Origin: Flavobacteriales bacterium UBA2669
GTDB lineage: Bacteria; Bacteroidota; Bacteroidia; Flavobacteriales_E; Vicingaceae
Assembly: GCA_002359215.1 (NCBI GenBank)
Contig: DEMN01000013.1
Location: 1-64,000 of the forward strand
Length of the DNA stretch: 64,000 nt
Direction: 5' to 3'
Position 1 is the first letter of the stretch; the number at the start of each line of letters is the position of its first letter. A program made the position numbers and the translations under genes. Positions 25,710 through 35,002 of the stretch are shown here, piece by piece. Under the pieces are notes generated by a model. The model was not told where the DNA came from and ran no database searches. It saw only the letters and a program-made list of their open reading frames with translations.

Positions 25710-26507
25710 TTAATTGAGTACTTTATCTAAATATTTTTGATATTCTTCAAAAGTGTTTAGATTGTTATGAGAACCATACTCTATAGTACATAAATCAATG
25801 TTTTTTCCTATTTTTTTAAGTCTTACACTCATATCGTAAGGAACGGTTTCATCTTCTGTTCCGTGTATTAAATGTATGGGAACTTTTATTTCGGGTAACC
25901 ATTTATTGGTTTTAAATTGATAATGCAATAAAATAGAGTTAGGTAAATATGGATAATGAAATTTAGAAACATCATAAAAATTATAGTACGGTGTCTCCAA
26001 TATTAATTTATTGGGAGTAATTTCATGAGCCAACTTAGCTGCTATACCAGAACCTAAAGATATACCGTAAAAAATAATTTTATCAAATGTATATCTTTTT
26101 TCAATTTCATTGTAGATTAAAACAGCATCTTTGTAAAGCATTTTTTCGTTTTTAATCTTTCCTGTACTCTTTCCAAACCCTCTGTAATCATACATTAAAA
26201 CATCATAACCTCTACTGGTAAAATCAATTGCTTTTAAACCCCAATGCTCTAAACTGCCTGCATTTCCATGATGATAATAAACCAATCCTTTGGTATTTTC
26301 TGCTTTAAACATTAATACATTAACATTTTCTTTATCAGGAGTTTGAATTGTAAACTCTTCGAACGGTTGATTGAATTTAAAAATATGTTTTTCGGAAAGC
26401 TTTTCAGGATAAAATATCAAATACTCTTGGTACAAGTAAATAACAACGCCTAAACATACCAATACCGAAGGCACTATAATTGATATATAAAGTAAGTATT
26501 TTGGCAA
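25710..26507 (-). CDS. membrane-anchored alpha/beta hydrolase
   Basis: 265 aa. One N-terminal membrane segment (about 5-25) then an alpha/beta hydrolase fold. The nucleophile elbow is GISLGSG, the oxyanion region is YYHHGNAGSLEHW, and the acid and base are in HGTEDETVP and YGSHNNL. It belongs to the group around BEM46/ABHD13 (DUF/S9-like serine hydrolases) with a short membrane anchor; substrates of that group are not established. Divergent from the thioredoxin-like gene. Confidence 0.86.
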   Translation of the reverse strand: MPKYLLYISIIVPSVLVCLGVVIYLYQEYLIFYPEKLSEKHIFKFNQPFEEFTIQTPDKENVNVLMFKAENTKGLVYYHHGNAGSLEHWGLKAIDFTSRGYDVLMYDYRGFGKSTGKIKNEKMLYKDAVLIYNEIEKRYTFDKIIFYGISLGSGIAAKLAHEITPNKLILETPYYNFYDVSKFHYPYLPNSILLHYQFKTNKWLPEIKVPIHLIHGTEDETVPYDMSVRLKKIGKNIDLCTIEYGSHNNLNTFEEYQKYLDKVLN

Positions 26508-26540
26508 TTTAATGATATGTTAATTTTTTTTAATCTGTTT

Positions 26541-26568
26541 TTGTTGCTCAAATTAAATCATAAATTTG
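26541..26568 (+). promoter_or_regulatory. promoter of the thioredoxin-like gene
   Basis: TTG (26541-26543), N17, TAAATTTG (26561-26568): a full match to the Bacteroidota promoter pattern, 26 bp before the ATG. Confidence 0.65.
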
Positions 26569-26594
26569 AACTTTACTAAAAACCAAGCAAAATT

Positions 26595-28073
26595 ATGAAG
26601 AAATTATTACCTATACTATTTCTATTAAGTCTTTCGACTACTGTTTTTGGTCAAAAAAATAACTACTCCATAAAACTAAAAATTGACGGTTTAAAAAACA
26701 CCGATTTATTTTTAATTAACTACTACGGTAATCAGCGTTATTACAAAGATACTGCAAAAGTTAATGAAAAAAGCATTACTCATTTTACAGGTACTAAAAC
26801 CATAGAAAGTGGTATTTATGGTGTTTTTCATAATGGTAGAATATTGTTTGAAATTTTGGTAGATGAACCTGTTATTGAAATTGAAACAGATACATTAAAT
26901 CCGATTAAAAATATGGTGGTGAAAAAATCGGAAGAAAATAAATTGTTTTTAGAACACCTGCTACATGTTGGTGAAATACAAGAAAACGCTACCAAACTCC
27001 GTGAAAAATACAAACAAGAAACTACTTCTGCCGAAGAAAAAAAAGAAATAGAAATACAGTTGGCTAACATTGAAAAAGAAGTTCAAGACTACAGGTTATC
27101 TATAATTGAAAAACATCCTAATACTTTTGTTGCTTCTTTATTTAAAGCGATGAAAGAACCTGAAACTACTGCTTTCGATACCATACAAAACGACTCTATA
27201 CTTCAATACACACGTTATCAATATTACAAAAAACATTTTTTTGATGATATCGATTTTAGTGATGAACGTTTAATTAGAAGTCCGCTATACCACAATAAAA
27301 TTGAAAAATATTTTACCAAACTTGCTTACCCTAACCCTGACTCTATTAATGCTGATATTGATTGGGTAGTTGAAAAAGCTAGAGCAAACAAAGAAATTTT
27401 TAAATACACCATTCATTACTTAATAAACCATTACGAAAAATCTAAAATAATGGGTATGGATGCTGTTTTTGCTCATATAGCCTTAAATTACTATACTAAA
27501 GAACAAGCTTTTTGGGCAGATGAAAAGCTAATAGAAAAAGTACAAGACAAAGCCAGAAAGTTAGTTCCTGTACTAATAGGTAAAACAGCCATCAATCTTA
27601 TGCTTCTTGATACTGCCAAACAAAATTGGGTTAACATGCATAAAATTGATAAAGATTATACCATTCTTATTTTTTGGGACCCTGAGTGTGGGCATTGCAA
27701 AAAAGAATTACCAAAAATAGCTGAGTACTACCAGACAATAAAAGATAAGAATGTAGCTGTATATGCGGTAAGTTCCGACCATAATGAGGCTTGGAAAAAA
27801 TTTATTAGAGAAAATAATATGGACTTTTTAAATGTTGCCGTGCCTAAAGAAGTTTATGAAGACAAACAAAAAGCAACAGAATATATTGCTAAAGGATATA
27901 CCGATTTAAAAAGCTTGAATTACACTACTACTTATGATGTATTTACTACTCCTCAAATTTATTTATTAGATAAAGACAAAACTATTATTGCTAAAAAATT
28001 AGATAGTGATTTATTAAAGCAAGTTCTTAACAAAGAGTTAGGGATTATCGAAAATAAAAAAGCTACAGAATAA
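26595..28073 (+). CDS. exported thioredoxin-like thiol oxidoreductase
   Basis: 492 aa, signal peptide 1-20 (ends VFGQ). The N-terminal beta domain (25-115) resembles the DUF4369 module common in Bacteroidota TlpA-like proteins. Residues 115-320 are helical. The C-terminal thioredoxin fold (about 335-480) has the redox pair C365-G-H-C368 in DPECGHCKKELP and the cis-Pro segment TTPQIYLLD. It likely acts in the periplasm as a disulfide reductase. The SCO gene follows 60 bp downstream with its own promoter. Confidence 0.9.
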   Translation: MKKLLPILFLLSLSTTVFGQKNNYSIKLKIDGLKNTDLFLINYYGNQRYYKDTAKVNEKSITHFTGTKTIESGIYGVFHNGRILFEILVDEPVIEIETDTLNPIKNMVVKKSEENKLFLEHLLHVGEIQENATKLREKYKQETTSAEEKKEIEIQLANIEKEVQDYRLSIIEKHPNTFVASLFKAMKEPETTAFDTIQNDSILQYTRYQYYKKHFFDDIDFSDERLIRSPLYHNKIEKYFTKLAYPNPDSINADIDWVVEKARANKEIFKYTIHYLINHYEKSKIMGMDAVFAHIALNYYTKEQAFWADEKLIEKVQDKARKLVPVLIGKTAINLMLLDTAKQNWVNMHKIDKDYTILIFWDPECGHCKKELPKIAEYYQTIKDKNVAVYAVSSDHNEAWKKFIRENNMDFLNVAVPKEVYEDKQKATEYIAKGYTDLKSLNYTTTYDVFTTPQIYLLDKDKTIIAKKLDSDLLKQVLNKELGIIENKKATE

Positions 28074-28082
28074 AATACTCGG

Positions 28083-28113
28083 TTGTTTTATATCCTTTTT
28101 ACCGCTACTTTTG
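28083..28113 (+). promoter_or_regulatory. promoter of the SCO gene
   Basis: TTG (28083-28085), N20, TACTTTTG (28106-28113), 20 bp before the SCO start. Full pattern match. Confidence 0.65.
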
Positions 28114-28133
28114 CAGAGAAATAAATAAAAAAA

Positions 28134-28784
28134 ATGAAACGACTTATACCTTCTCTTATTGTAGTTATTATTGGTATTACTGTTGCTTATTTCATGATAA
28201 GCAAACCAAAGCCTTTAAAAATTTACAATCCTGCCGATATCAACCCAAAATTAGTCGATGAATCCTTACAAGGAACTTCTAAAAACCATAAGGTTGGTGA
28301 ATTTAGTTTAACTGACCAAAATGGAAAAATAGTTACATCAAAAAATTTTGAAGATAAAATTTATGTTACTGATTTCTTTTTTGTTACCTGTCCTACTATT
28401 TGTCCAAAAATGACCGATCAAATGTTACGTGTTTACGAAGAGTTTAATGAAAATAGCGACATTTTACTCTTATCGCATACCGTAATGCCCGAAGAAGATT
28501 CTGTATCTGTATTAAAAGAATATGCTAATAAATTTAATATTTCATCTGAAAAATGGAAACTGGTAACAGGTGATAAAAAACATATTTATGACCTTGCTCG
28601 AAAAACTTACTTTGCAGCAGTAACCGAAGGAGATGGCGGTGTTGATGATTTTATCCACACCGAAAATTTTGTGTTGGTAGATAAAGAAAAAAGATTGAGA
28701 GGATTTTATGACGGTACATCGAAAAAAGATGTTGATAGACTAATTAAGGATATTTATACGTTATTAGCAGAGTACGAAAAGTAA
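28134..28784 (+). CDS. SCO family copper/thiol protein
   Basis: 216 aa. One N-terminal membrane anchor (about 5-22), then a thioredoxin-like fold. The copper ligands are intact: C86 and C90 in VTCPTICPKM and H175 in FIHTENFVLVD. SCO proteins deliver copper to the CuA centre of cytochrome c oxidase or act as thiol reductants. No oxidase subunits lie nearby, so the copper role is family knowledge only. It overlaps functionally with the thioredoxin-like neighbour and is 4 bp from the following lipoprotein gene. Confidence 0.92.
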   Translation: MKRLIPSLIVVIIGITVAYFMISKPKPLKIYNPADINPKLVDESLQGTSKNHKVGEFSLTDQNGKIVTSKNFEDKIYVTDFFFVTCPTICPKMTDQMLRVYEEFNENSDILLLSHTVMPEEDSVSVLKEYANKFNISSEKWKLVTGDKKHIYDLARKTYFAAVTEGDGGVDDFIHTENFVLVDKEKRLRGFYDGTSKKDVDRLIKDIYTLLAEYEK

Positions 28785-28788
28785 ATTT

Positions 28789-29136
28789 ATGAAACAATTA
28801 AACAAAACTACCCTACTTATACTGCTTACTATTTTTTTATTTTCATGTAATAAAAAAATAGATCAATCCTCCATGTTTCATGGACGAAGTCATAAAACCA
28901 AGAAAAAAGGAATTTATGATGCGGGATTAAATCACAAAAAACCTATTAGTGTTCAAATAAAAGAGGAATACGACAAACAATCTAAATACGATACGAATCC
29001 TAAAAAAGCTGCAAAAAAAGCCGAAAAAGAGTTAGAAAAAAAGAAAAAATACGCCAACAAACAACGAGTAAAGAATAACAAAAAACGTAGAGTAAAAGTT
29101 AAAACTACTAAAGGTAAATCTAGCGGAGACAATTAA
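28789..29136 (+). CDS. small highly basic lipoprotein
   Basis: 115 aa. Lipoprotein signal peptide with Cys20 in IFLFSCNKK. The mature part is extremely Lys-rich, with a helical repeat region (KKAAKKAEKELEKKKKYANK) and a basic tail (KNKKRRVKVKTTKGK). Such proteins are frequent in Bacteroidota and may bind acidic surface polymers or nucleic acid, but nothing proves this. It follows SCO by only 4 bp, so both share the promoter at 28083. Confidence 0.75.
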   Translation: MKQLNKTTLLILLTIFLFSCNKKIDQSSMFHGRSHKTKKKGIYDAGLNHKKPISVQIKEEYDKQSKYDTNPKKAAKKAEKELEKKKKYANKQRVKNNKKRRVKVKTTKGKSSGDN

Positions 29137-29188
29137 TCAATTAAAAGGTTGTATCCTTCATGCAAGTATAAAACTGATTATAGATAAT

Positions 29189-31777
29189 TTAAAAATCAAT
29201 CTTTCCTTTAGCTCTAATACCTAATCCTTTTACTCCAAAAAGTGTACTTACATTAGGATGATCTAAATAAGTAACTCTTTGTAATAAATCTACTCTGAAT
29301 ATTTTAAAGATATTAGAAACTCCAGCACTTACTTCTATGTATGGAATTGCTTCATTAAAGGCAAAAGTTGTTGGTGTTCCATCTGCATTGGTTGGGAAGT
29401 TAAATAAATCTGCTTGTATATCAGGGTTATTTATATCTGTTAGTCTTCCTAATAGAGCTTTCACTCCTACTACTTCTCGTAATTTTAATCTGTTGAATAA
29501 AGGAATTCTGTTAAAGAAAAACCCATTAGGGAAATAAGTTGCTTTAAAACTAACATATTCATCACTCATAAACTCCATAAAATTCATTAAGTTAAAAGAA
29601 GCTTCTTGTAAAAAAAACGATTGATTGGCTTGAGGTAAGTTCAACAAAGGAAAAGGCACTTTACCCCAAACTTTACCCGTTTCTGATTCGGTATCTATAT
29701 AACCAAAAATAGATAAGTAAAACCTCTTAAATAAGTTAAATGAAGTTCTTCCGTAAGTTAACGTTCCATTAGTAAGCCCTTCAATTCCTTGTCGGTGACG
29801 TAATTGAAATATGGGATATTTATTGTAAATTGGTAACCTAAAATTTTTGCCTTGATAATATTGTTCATTAGGTGCGAATCTTAAATTCAAACTGACATTA
29901 TCTGTTCTAATAGCATCAAATAGCTTTGGCGATTCATCATTTTGAAATACCATATTCCCAATGGGACGCTCTTTTCTGTACTCATAAATAAGATTATATG
30001 CAAAACCACTATGAAATTCTTTATTGTAATCTACTGTATAAGAATCAAAAAACAACATTTTATCTGCTTGACCTCTTCTAAATGAAAGCAAAAAGTTATC
30101 ATCATTTAAAAACATAAGATTTTGTCCGGGAAAAACCGTTTCGTGTTGATAAGAGACTAAAATTCTGTTTTGAGGGTTTTCTAAAAAGTTTTTATTAAAA
30201 GAATAAGTTGCTCCTATGTAATACTTGTACTCTTCATCTTTAAAGCCATATGCAAGATAAGTATCAAACATAATTTTTTTGTGAAAATTAGTAGTAGTTC
30301 TAAAACCTCCTCTCAATCTAAATCCTTCTACATCATTAAAACTATAAAAAGTATTAATAGGTCCTATTTCAATTTTTCCGATAGAGTGCCATCCTGTTAT
30401 TAGTAAAAAAGCAATATCCATGGTACGTTTAAAAGCCGGTATTTTTTGAATACTATCAATCATAGTATAAACACCTTGCTCTTGTTTTGTAAGCGTATCA
30501 GTTCTAACTTCTACCCAAAAAGAATCTGTTTTTTCTTTAGCATCTTCTGCCTTAATAATTTTTTCTACAGGAGAATATATGTCTTTTTCCCTTTCAACAT
30601 CAAACAGGTAATTGGTGTACTGAACATTCTTTTTTCCAAAAAAACCTCTACCTTTTTTAGTTAAATTGTAGTCTATAATAATTTTATCTTTTGTTAACAC
30701 CCATACACTGTCATGAAATTTTGTAAATTCCTGATCCACTTTCATATCCTTAACAAAATTCAAGTTAATTTGATCTGCCACCCCCATTTCAATTTTAACA
30801 ACGGCATAAGTAGAGTCATTTAAAATATACATGTCTCCCACAAATGCAAAACTTCCTTTATTTCTTGGTGTAAAAGCTAACCTAATAGCTTCATAGCCAT
30901 TAATATCAACTGTGTCTATAATAAAATATTGATAAATTGTTGGTCCAACAACCGAAATAGGACTAGTAAATTGGTTAGACAATAAAAAGATATCATTATC
31001 ATAAATATTGATGTCTTGATAAAGTTTATCCATTATAAATGAAATCCCATCATCATCTAAGTAACCTTCAAAACCTGTAAGTTTAGTACCTTTTTCATAT
31101 TCTTTAAGAGCTTTAGGATCTTTTCTATAATACATTTTAGAAGCTGTTTCTCTCAAAAATATAGGTAAATAAGGTTTCCCGTTTATTTCAGAAGTATCTA
31201 TATGTTCCAATACTATTTGAAATTTCTTTTTTAACCAACCTTTTTCCAAAAAATCGTCTGTAATATTATTTAAGTCTATTTCTACTTTTTCATATTTATC
31301 GTATTCATAGAAACTCAATGATTCCAGTCTGTTATCATTTTTATGATCAATAACATTTTTAATCAAAGCAACAGCAGGATTATCTTTATTTTTATACCGC
31401 TTTTTATCTGCTTTAATTACCACTTCTTCCATAATGATAGCCTCATTTTTTAAAGCAAAATTTATAGTTTGAGATTTTCCTAACTGTACTGTTTTAGACA
31501 AAGTTGTGTAACCGACAAATGATGCTTGTAAAGTAGCTGTTCCCCACTGCGTTTCTAAATAATAATTTCCATCAAAATCGGTAGTAGTACCCACATTTGC
31601 CCCTTTAAAAGAAACATTTACAAAAGGTAGTGGTTCTTTAGTGTCCGCATCTACAATAGTACCTTTAATTTTAGTAAGCGATTGTGCGTTTACAAAACCA
31701 ATACTTAGTATAAACAATAACATGAAGCAAATAAGCCTACTGGGTAAATTGTATAATCTAAAATTACTCAAATTCAA
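29189..31777 (-). CDS. DUF5686 outer-membrane protein with carboxypeptidase-like regulatory domain
   Basis: 862 aa. Signal peptide 1-31 (ends FVNAQ). A CarboxypepD_reg-like beta sandwich (about 36-122) opens KGTIVDADTKEPLPFVNVSF with the typical DFDGNYYLET turn. The rest is DUF5686, a large outer-membrane barrel region with many aromatic-rich amphipathic strands and a C-terminal strand ending GIRAKGKIDF. Proteins of this form are abundant in Bacteroidota and are thought to take part in surface transport or assembly; no substrate is known. Single gene. Confidence 0.9.
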   Translation of the reverse strand: MNLSNFRLYNLPSRLICFMLLFILSIGFVNAQSLTKIKGTIVDADTKEPLPFVNVSFKGANVGTTTDFDGNYYLETQWGTATLQASFVGYTTLSKTVQLGKSQTINFALKNEAIIMEEVVIKADKKRYKNKDNPAVALIKNVIDHKNDNRLESLSFYEYDKYEKVEIDLNNITDDFLEKGWLKKKFQIVLEHIDTSEINGKPYLPIFLRETASKMYYRKDPKALKEYEKGTKLTGFEGYLDDDGISFIMDKLYQDINIYDNDIFLLSNQFTSPISVVGPTIYQYFIIDTVDINGYEAIRLAFTPRNKGSFAFVGDMYILNDSTYAVVKIEMGVADQINLNFVKDMKVDQEFTKFHDSVWVLTKDKIIIDYNLTKKGRGFFGKKNVQYTNYLFDVEREKDIYSPVEKIIKAEDAKEKTDSFWVEVRTDTLTKQEQGVYTMIDSIQKIPAFKRTMDIAFLLITGWHSIGKIEIGPINTFYSFNDVEGFRLRGGFRTTTNFHKKIMFDTYLAYGFKDEEYKYYIGATYSFNKNFLENPQNRILVSYQHETVFPGQNLMFLNDDNFLLSFRRGQADKMLFFDSYTVDYNKEFHSGFAYNLIYEYRKERPIGNMVFQNDESPKLFDAIRTDNVSLNLRFAPNEQYYQGKNFRLPIYNKYPIFQLRHRQGIEGLTNGTLTYGRTSFNLFKRFYLSIFGYIDTESETGKVWGKVPFPLLNLPQANQSFFLQEASFNLMNFMEFMSDEYVSFKATYFPNGFFFNRIPLFNRLKLREVVGVKALLGRLTDINNPDIQADLFNFPTNADGTPTTFAFNEAIPYIEVSAGVSNIFKIFRVDLLQRVTYLDHPNVSTLFGVKGLGIRAKGKIDF

Positions 31778-32102
31778 TTATTAAAGTTAAGAGTGCCTAT
31801 ATTTTGAAAAGCTACAAAAGTAGCTATTTATTAAATTGTATGCTTATGCTTTCAAAAAAAATATCAGCATAAATTAATCCAAAAAAAATGTAAAAAAAAA
31901 ATCATAAAAAAGAGTAAATAATATTTATTTGTTTAATATTGCACCATCAGAGTCCTGATAAGTGTAAACCAATCTTTATTATTTTAATCTTTCACTTATT
32001 GCGAAACCTCTTATTTTTATTTATTTCCACACTCAATGGAATTTCATATTTGAATTATAACATAACAAATCTAGAAAATCATATATCTCATATTATAAAT
32101 TT
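31778..32102. other. 325-bp divergent spacer between DUF5686 and rho
   Basis: No gene supported; a 61-codon plus-strand frame here is A/T-rich and lacks protein-like features. It holds a minus-strand -7 box, TACTTTTG (31822-31815), 38 bp before the DUF5686 start and inside a GCTAC-AAAA-GTAGC hairpin (31811-31824). It also holds a small ATCAG-AGTC-CTGAT hairpin near 31947-31960, at the start of a leader of about 150 nt for rho. A long leader fits autoregulation of rho, but I see no conserved attenuator. Confidence 0.4.
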
Positions 32103-33797
32103 ATGTACGACATTATTGAATTAAACAAAAAGCTTGTTGGAGAATTGCGAGAAATTGCCGACAAACTTGAAATTAAAAAAGCAGATAAGCTTAAAAAAGA
32201 AGATTTAATCTATCAAATTTTAGATCAACAAGCCATCAACCCAAAAGCGATAGTTGATGTAAAAAAAGAAGCTAATCCACAACCTAAAAAACCAACTCCG
32301 GCTGCTTCTTCAAATGGAGCTAAGTCTAAACCTAAAAGAAAAAGACTGCCTGCTGATAAAGAACCAAGCTTGTTTAAAGATGAAGAGACTTCAAAATCAA
32401 ACAATACTAATGTTCCAAAAAAAGAAGAAAGCATAGAACCAGCTAAAGAAACTGCTCCAGTAGAAAACAAAGTTGCTCCTGCTCCCGAAAAAAAACCTAC
32501 TCAACAAAATACTAACAAACCTAAAGCTGATAATAAACCTAGGAATCCACAGCAAGACAACCAAAACAAAGGAAATAACAATCCTAACAATAATAACAAC
32601 AACAATCCCAATAGTAACAACCCTAATCAAAAACAAGATAACAACGAAAAACAAAGAAACGAAGACCACGGATACAACTTTGATGGTATTGTTGTTAGCG
32701 AAGGTGTTTTAGAAATTATGCCCGATGGTTATGGATTTTTACGTTCATCAGACTACAACTATTTAAACTCGCCTGATGATATTTATGTATCTCAATCGCA
32801 AATAAAATTATTTGGTTTAAAAACAGGTGACACTGTAAAAGGAGCTATCAGACCTCCGAAAATTGGAGAAAAATATTTTCCGCTTATTAAAGTGGAAGCT
32901 ATAAATAACAGAGAGCCTGCTTTTGTAAGAGACCGAGTTCCTTTTAAATACCTTACTCCTATTTTTCCTAAAGAAAAACTAAAATTAACCGGACATTCAA
33001 AAGATTCTTTATCTACCAGAGTAATTGATTTATTTGCTCCTATTGGTAAAGGACAAAGAGGAATGATTGTAGCTCAGCCAAAAACAGGTAAAACCACTTT
33101 ATTAAAAGATGTTGCCAATGCTATTGCCGAAAATCATCCTGAAGTTTACATGTTAATTTTATTAATTGACGAACGTCCTGAAGAGGTTACTGATATGGCA
33201 AGAAATGTTGATGCTGAAGTAGTTGCCTCTACATTTGATGAGCCGGCAGAAAAACATGTTAAACTAGCTAACTTGGTGTTAGAAAAAGCTAAAAGAATGG
33301 TAGAGTGCGGACATGATGTAGTTATTTTGTTAGACTCTATTACCCGTTTAGCAAGAGCTTATAATACGGTTTCTCCTTCTTCAGGAAAGGTGCTTTCTGG
33401 TGGTGTTGATGCTAACGCCTTACAAAAACCAAAAAGATTCTTTGGTGCTGCCAGAAACATTGAAAATGGTGGTTCTTTAACCATTATTGCTACAGCACTT
33501 ACCGAAACAGGATCTAAAATGGATGAAGTTATTTTTGAAGAATTTAAAGGTACAGGAAACATGGAGCTTCAATTAGATAGAAAAATATCTAACAGACGAA
33601 TTTATCCTGCTATTGACATTGTTTCATCAAGTACTCGTCAGGAAGAATTATTAATGGGAGCTGATATCACTAAGCGTATGTGGATTTTACGTAACTATAT
33701 TGCTGATATGAATCCTGTTGAAGCAATGGATTTCTTAAAAGACAGAATGAACAAAACCATGAACAATGAGGAGTTTTTAGCCTCAATGAATGGATAA
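32103..33797 (+). CDS. rho: transcription termination factor Rho with long disordered insert
   Basis: 564 aa against 419 in E. coli. Rho N-terminal SAP-like domain 5-45 (LVGELREIADKLEIKKADKL), then a disordered insert about 52-190. The insert is first Lys/Pro/Glu-rich and then Asn-rich (nearly all N and P at 158-175). The RNA-binding cold-shock-like domain is at about 196-275 (GVLEIMPDGYGFLRSSDY). The ATPase has P-loop QPKTGKTT (325-332), LIDERPEEV, LLDSITRLARAYN and the Q/R loops. Hexameric helicase that ends transcription. Extra length comes only from the insert, a feature of Bacteroidota Rho. Confidence 0.98.
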   Translation: MYDIIELNKKLVGELREIADKLEIKKADKLKKEDLIYQILDQQAINPKAIVDVKKEANPQPKKPTPAASSNGAKSKPKRKRLPADKEPSLFKDEETSKSNNTNVPKKEESIEPAKETAPVENKVAPAPEKKPTQQNTNKPKADNKPRNPQQDNQNKGNNNPNNNNNNNPNSNNPNQKQDNNEKQRNEDHGYNFDGIVVSEGVLEIMPDGYGFLRSSDYNYLNSPDDIYVSQSQIKLFGLKTGDTVKGAIRPPKIGEKYFPLIKVEAINNREPAFVRDRVPFKYLTPIFPKEKLKLTGHSKDSLSTRVIDLFAPIGKGQRGMIVAQPKTGKTTLLKDVANAIAENHPEVYMLILLIDERPEEVTDMARNVDAEVVASTFDEPAEKHVKLANLVLEKAKRMVECGHDVVILLDSITRLARAYNTVSPSSGKVLSGGVDANALQKPKRFFGAARNIENGGSLTIIATALTETGSKMDEVIFEEFKGTGNMELQLDRKISNRRIYPAIDIVSSSTRQEELLMGADITKRMWILRNYIADMNPVEAMDFLKDRMNKTMNNEEFLASMNG

Positions 33798-33870
33798 TAC
33801 TATACTTATAAGTTGTGAAGATTGGGTTCAGACTCAACCTTCACAATTTAAAATTAAAATTTTCTAAACT

Positions 33871-34404
33871 GTGTTAAAAAATCCTTTTCAAGTAGCCATA
33901 ACATTTTCTTTAGTAGCGCTTTGTGTTAAATTAATTATATTTTCGTTAGGTGCTCAGCATGGAGATATGGAAAGATACCTTATCTATATTTACATGTTAA
34001 TTTTATTATTGGCAGTTTTCTTTGGTATAAGAAGCAATAAAATAAACAACCCCAATCCTCCCACTTTTGGTGAAGATTTTAAAGCTGGAGCAAGAACAGC
34101 TTCTTTTTTAGCTATATTAGTAGCCATTATCACTTTTGTGTATTATGCTCAAATTGATGCTGATTTTTTTGAAATAAAAAAACAACCGCTTTTTGAAAAA
34201 TTAGCTGGAGATGCTAAAGAAAAAGCTCCAACTATGAACAAAACGGAATTAACTGCATTTTTATCTAACCAAATATTAGGAATAAACATGTATTTATCTC
34301 CTTATTTTCAAGCCATCTGGACCATGTTTGGATTGGTTTTCATGGGGCTGTTTTATGCCTTAGTTTTTACTTTTATGATGAGAAAAGTTCCAGGATTTAA
34401 ATAA
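33871..34404 (+). CDS. DUF4199 membrane protein
   Basis: 177 aa, GTG start at 33871 (MLKNPFQVAI). Four membrane segments: about 7-27, 36-56, 75-100 and 145-170. The polar stretch NPPTFGEDFKAGARTASFLA between the second and third is the signature of DUF4199. A helical periplasmic-type loop lies at 108-140. Function unknown. In many Bacteroidota DUF4199 genes neighbour lipid- or glycan-transfer genes; here it stands after rho with a 73-bp gap. Confidence 0.82.
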   Translation: MLKNPFQVAITFSLVALCVKLIIFSLGAQHGDMERYLIYIYMLILLLAVFFGIRSNKINNPNPPTFGEDFKAGARTASFLAILVAIITFVYYAQIDADFFEIKKQPLFEKLAGDAKEKAPTMNKTELTAFLSNQILGINMYLSPYFQAIWTMFGLVFMGLFYALVFTFMMRKVPGFK

Positions 34405-34426
34405 AGCAAATACTATTAAGACTTTG

Positions 34427-34974
34427 CCTTAAACATCAAATTGGAACATTATAAAATTCTATAAAAAACAAAAAAGCCAAGGAAGACAATGACTCCTGAA
34501 GAAAATTTAGAGAAATATGGTTATCAACTTCCTAATGTTTCTACACCAGGCGGGAGTTATGTTTCCGTAAATATTAGAGAAAACATTGCATATATCGCAA
34601 TTCAATTTCCTATAATAAATGAAGTGTTTTTATATCAAGGAAAATTGGGAGAAGAAATTTCAACTGATGAAGGATATAAAGCAATGGAAATATGTGCTTT
34701 AAATGTTTTATCACAAATAAATAAGAAGATAGGTTTTGATAAAATTGTTGGACTAAATCACATTGATGCCTATTTTCAATCAGGAGAGAAATGGGACGAC
34801 TCACCAAAAGTAGTGAATGGAGCTTCCGATTTATTTATAAATGTTTTGGAAAAAAGAGGTGAGCATTCAAGAGCAATTTTTGGCGTTCATAAACTGCCTA
34901 GAAACTTTTGTGTAGGTTTGACTGCATCTTTTACAATAAAAAAATAATACTACTTCCTCAGCTACCTTAAACAT
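34427..34974. repeat. short direct repeats flanking the RidA gene
   Basis: CCTTAAACAT occurs at 34427-34436 and again at 34965-34974, either side of the single RidA gene. Each copy is preceded, 16-17 bp earlier, by TACTA. The 528 bp between them contain just this gene. The arrangement could mark an inserted unit or chance in A/T-rich DNA. Confidence 0.3.
34489..34947 (+). CDS. RidA/YjgF-like protein (second subgroup)
   Basis: 152 aa, about 25 longer than the house-keeping RidA at 57842. It opens MTPEENLEKYGYQLPNVSTP, carries GKLGEEISTDEGYKAMEICALNVL for the central helix and ends SRAIFGVHKLPRNFCVGLTA, as in the RidA subgroup often annotated as endoribonuclease-like or DUF1794. In classical RidA an Arg binds the carboxylate of the imine substrate; here R144-type residues before NFCVG may be the equivalent. 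Activity on 2-aminoacrylate is not assured. Isolated between short direct repeats. Confidence 0.83.
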   Translation: MTPEENLEKYGYQLPNVSTPGGSYVSVNIRENIAYIAIQFPIINEVFLYQGKLGEEISTDEGYKAMEICALNVLSQINKKIGFDKIVGLNHIDAYFQSGEKWDDSPKVVNGASDLFINVLEKRGEHSRAIFGVHKLPRNFCVGLTASFTIKK

Positions 34975-35002
34975 TACGCTTGTGGGATGTGAAATATCTA
35001 AA

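Noticed and set aside
31939..32124. 61-codon plus-strand frame in the rho leader
   Set aside because: Composition is that of translated A/T-rich spacer, it overlaps the rho start, and no signal or family feature is seen.
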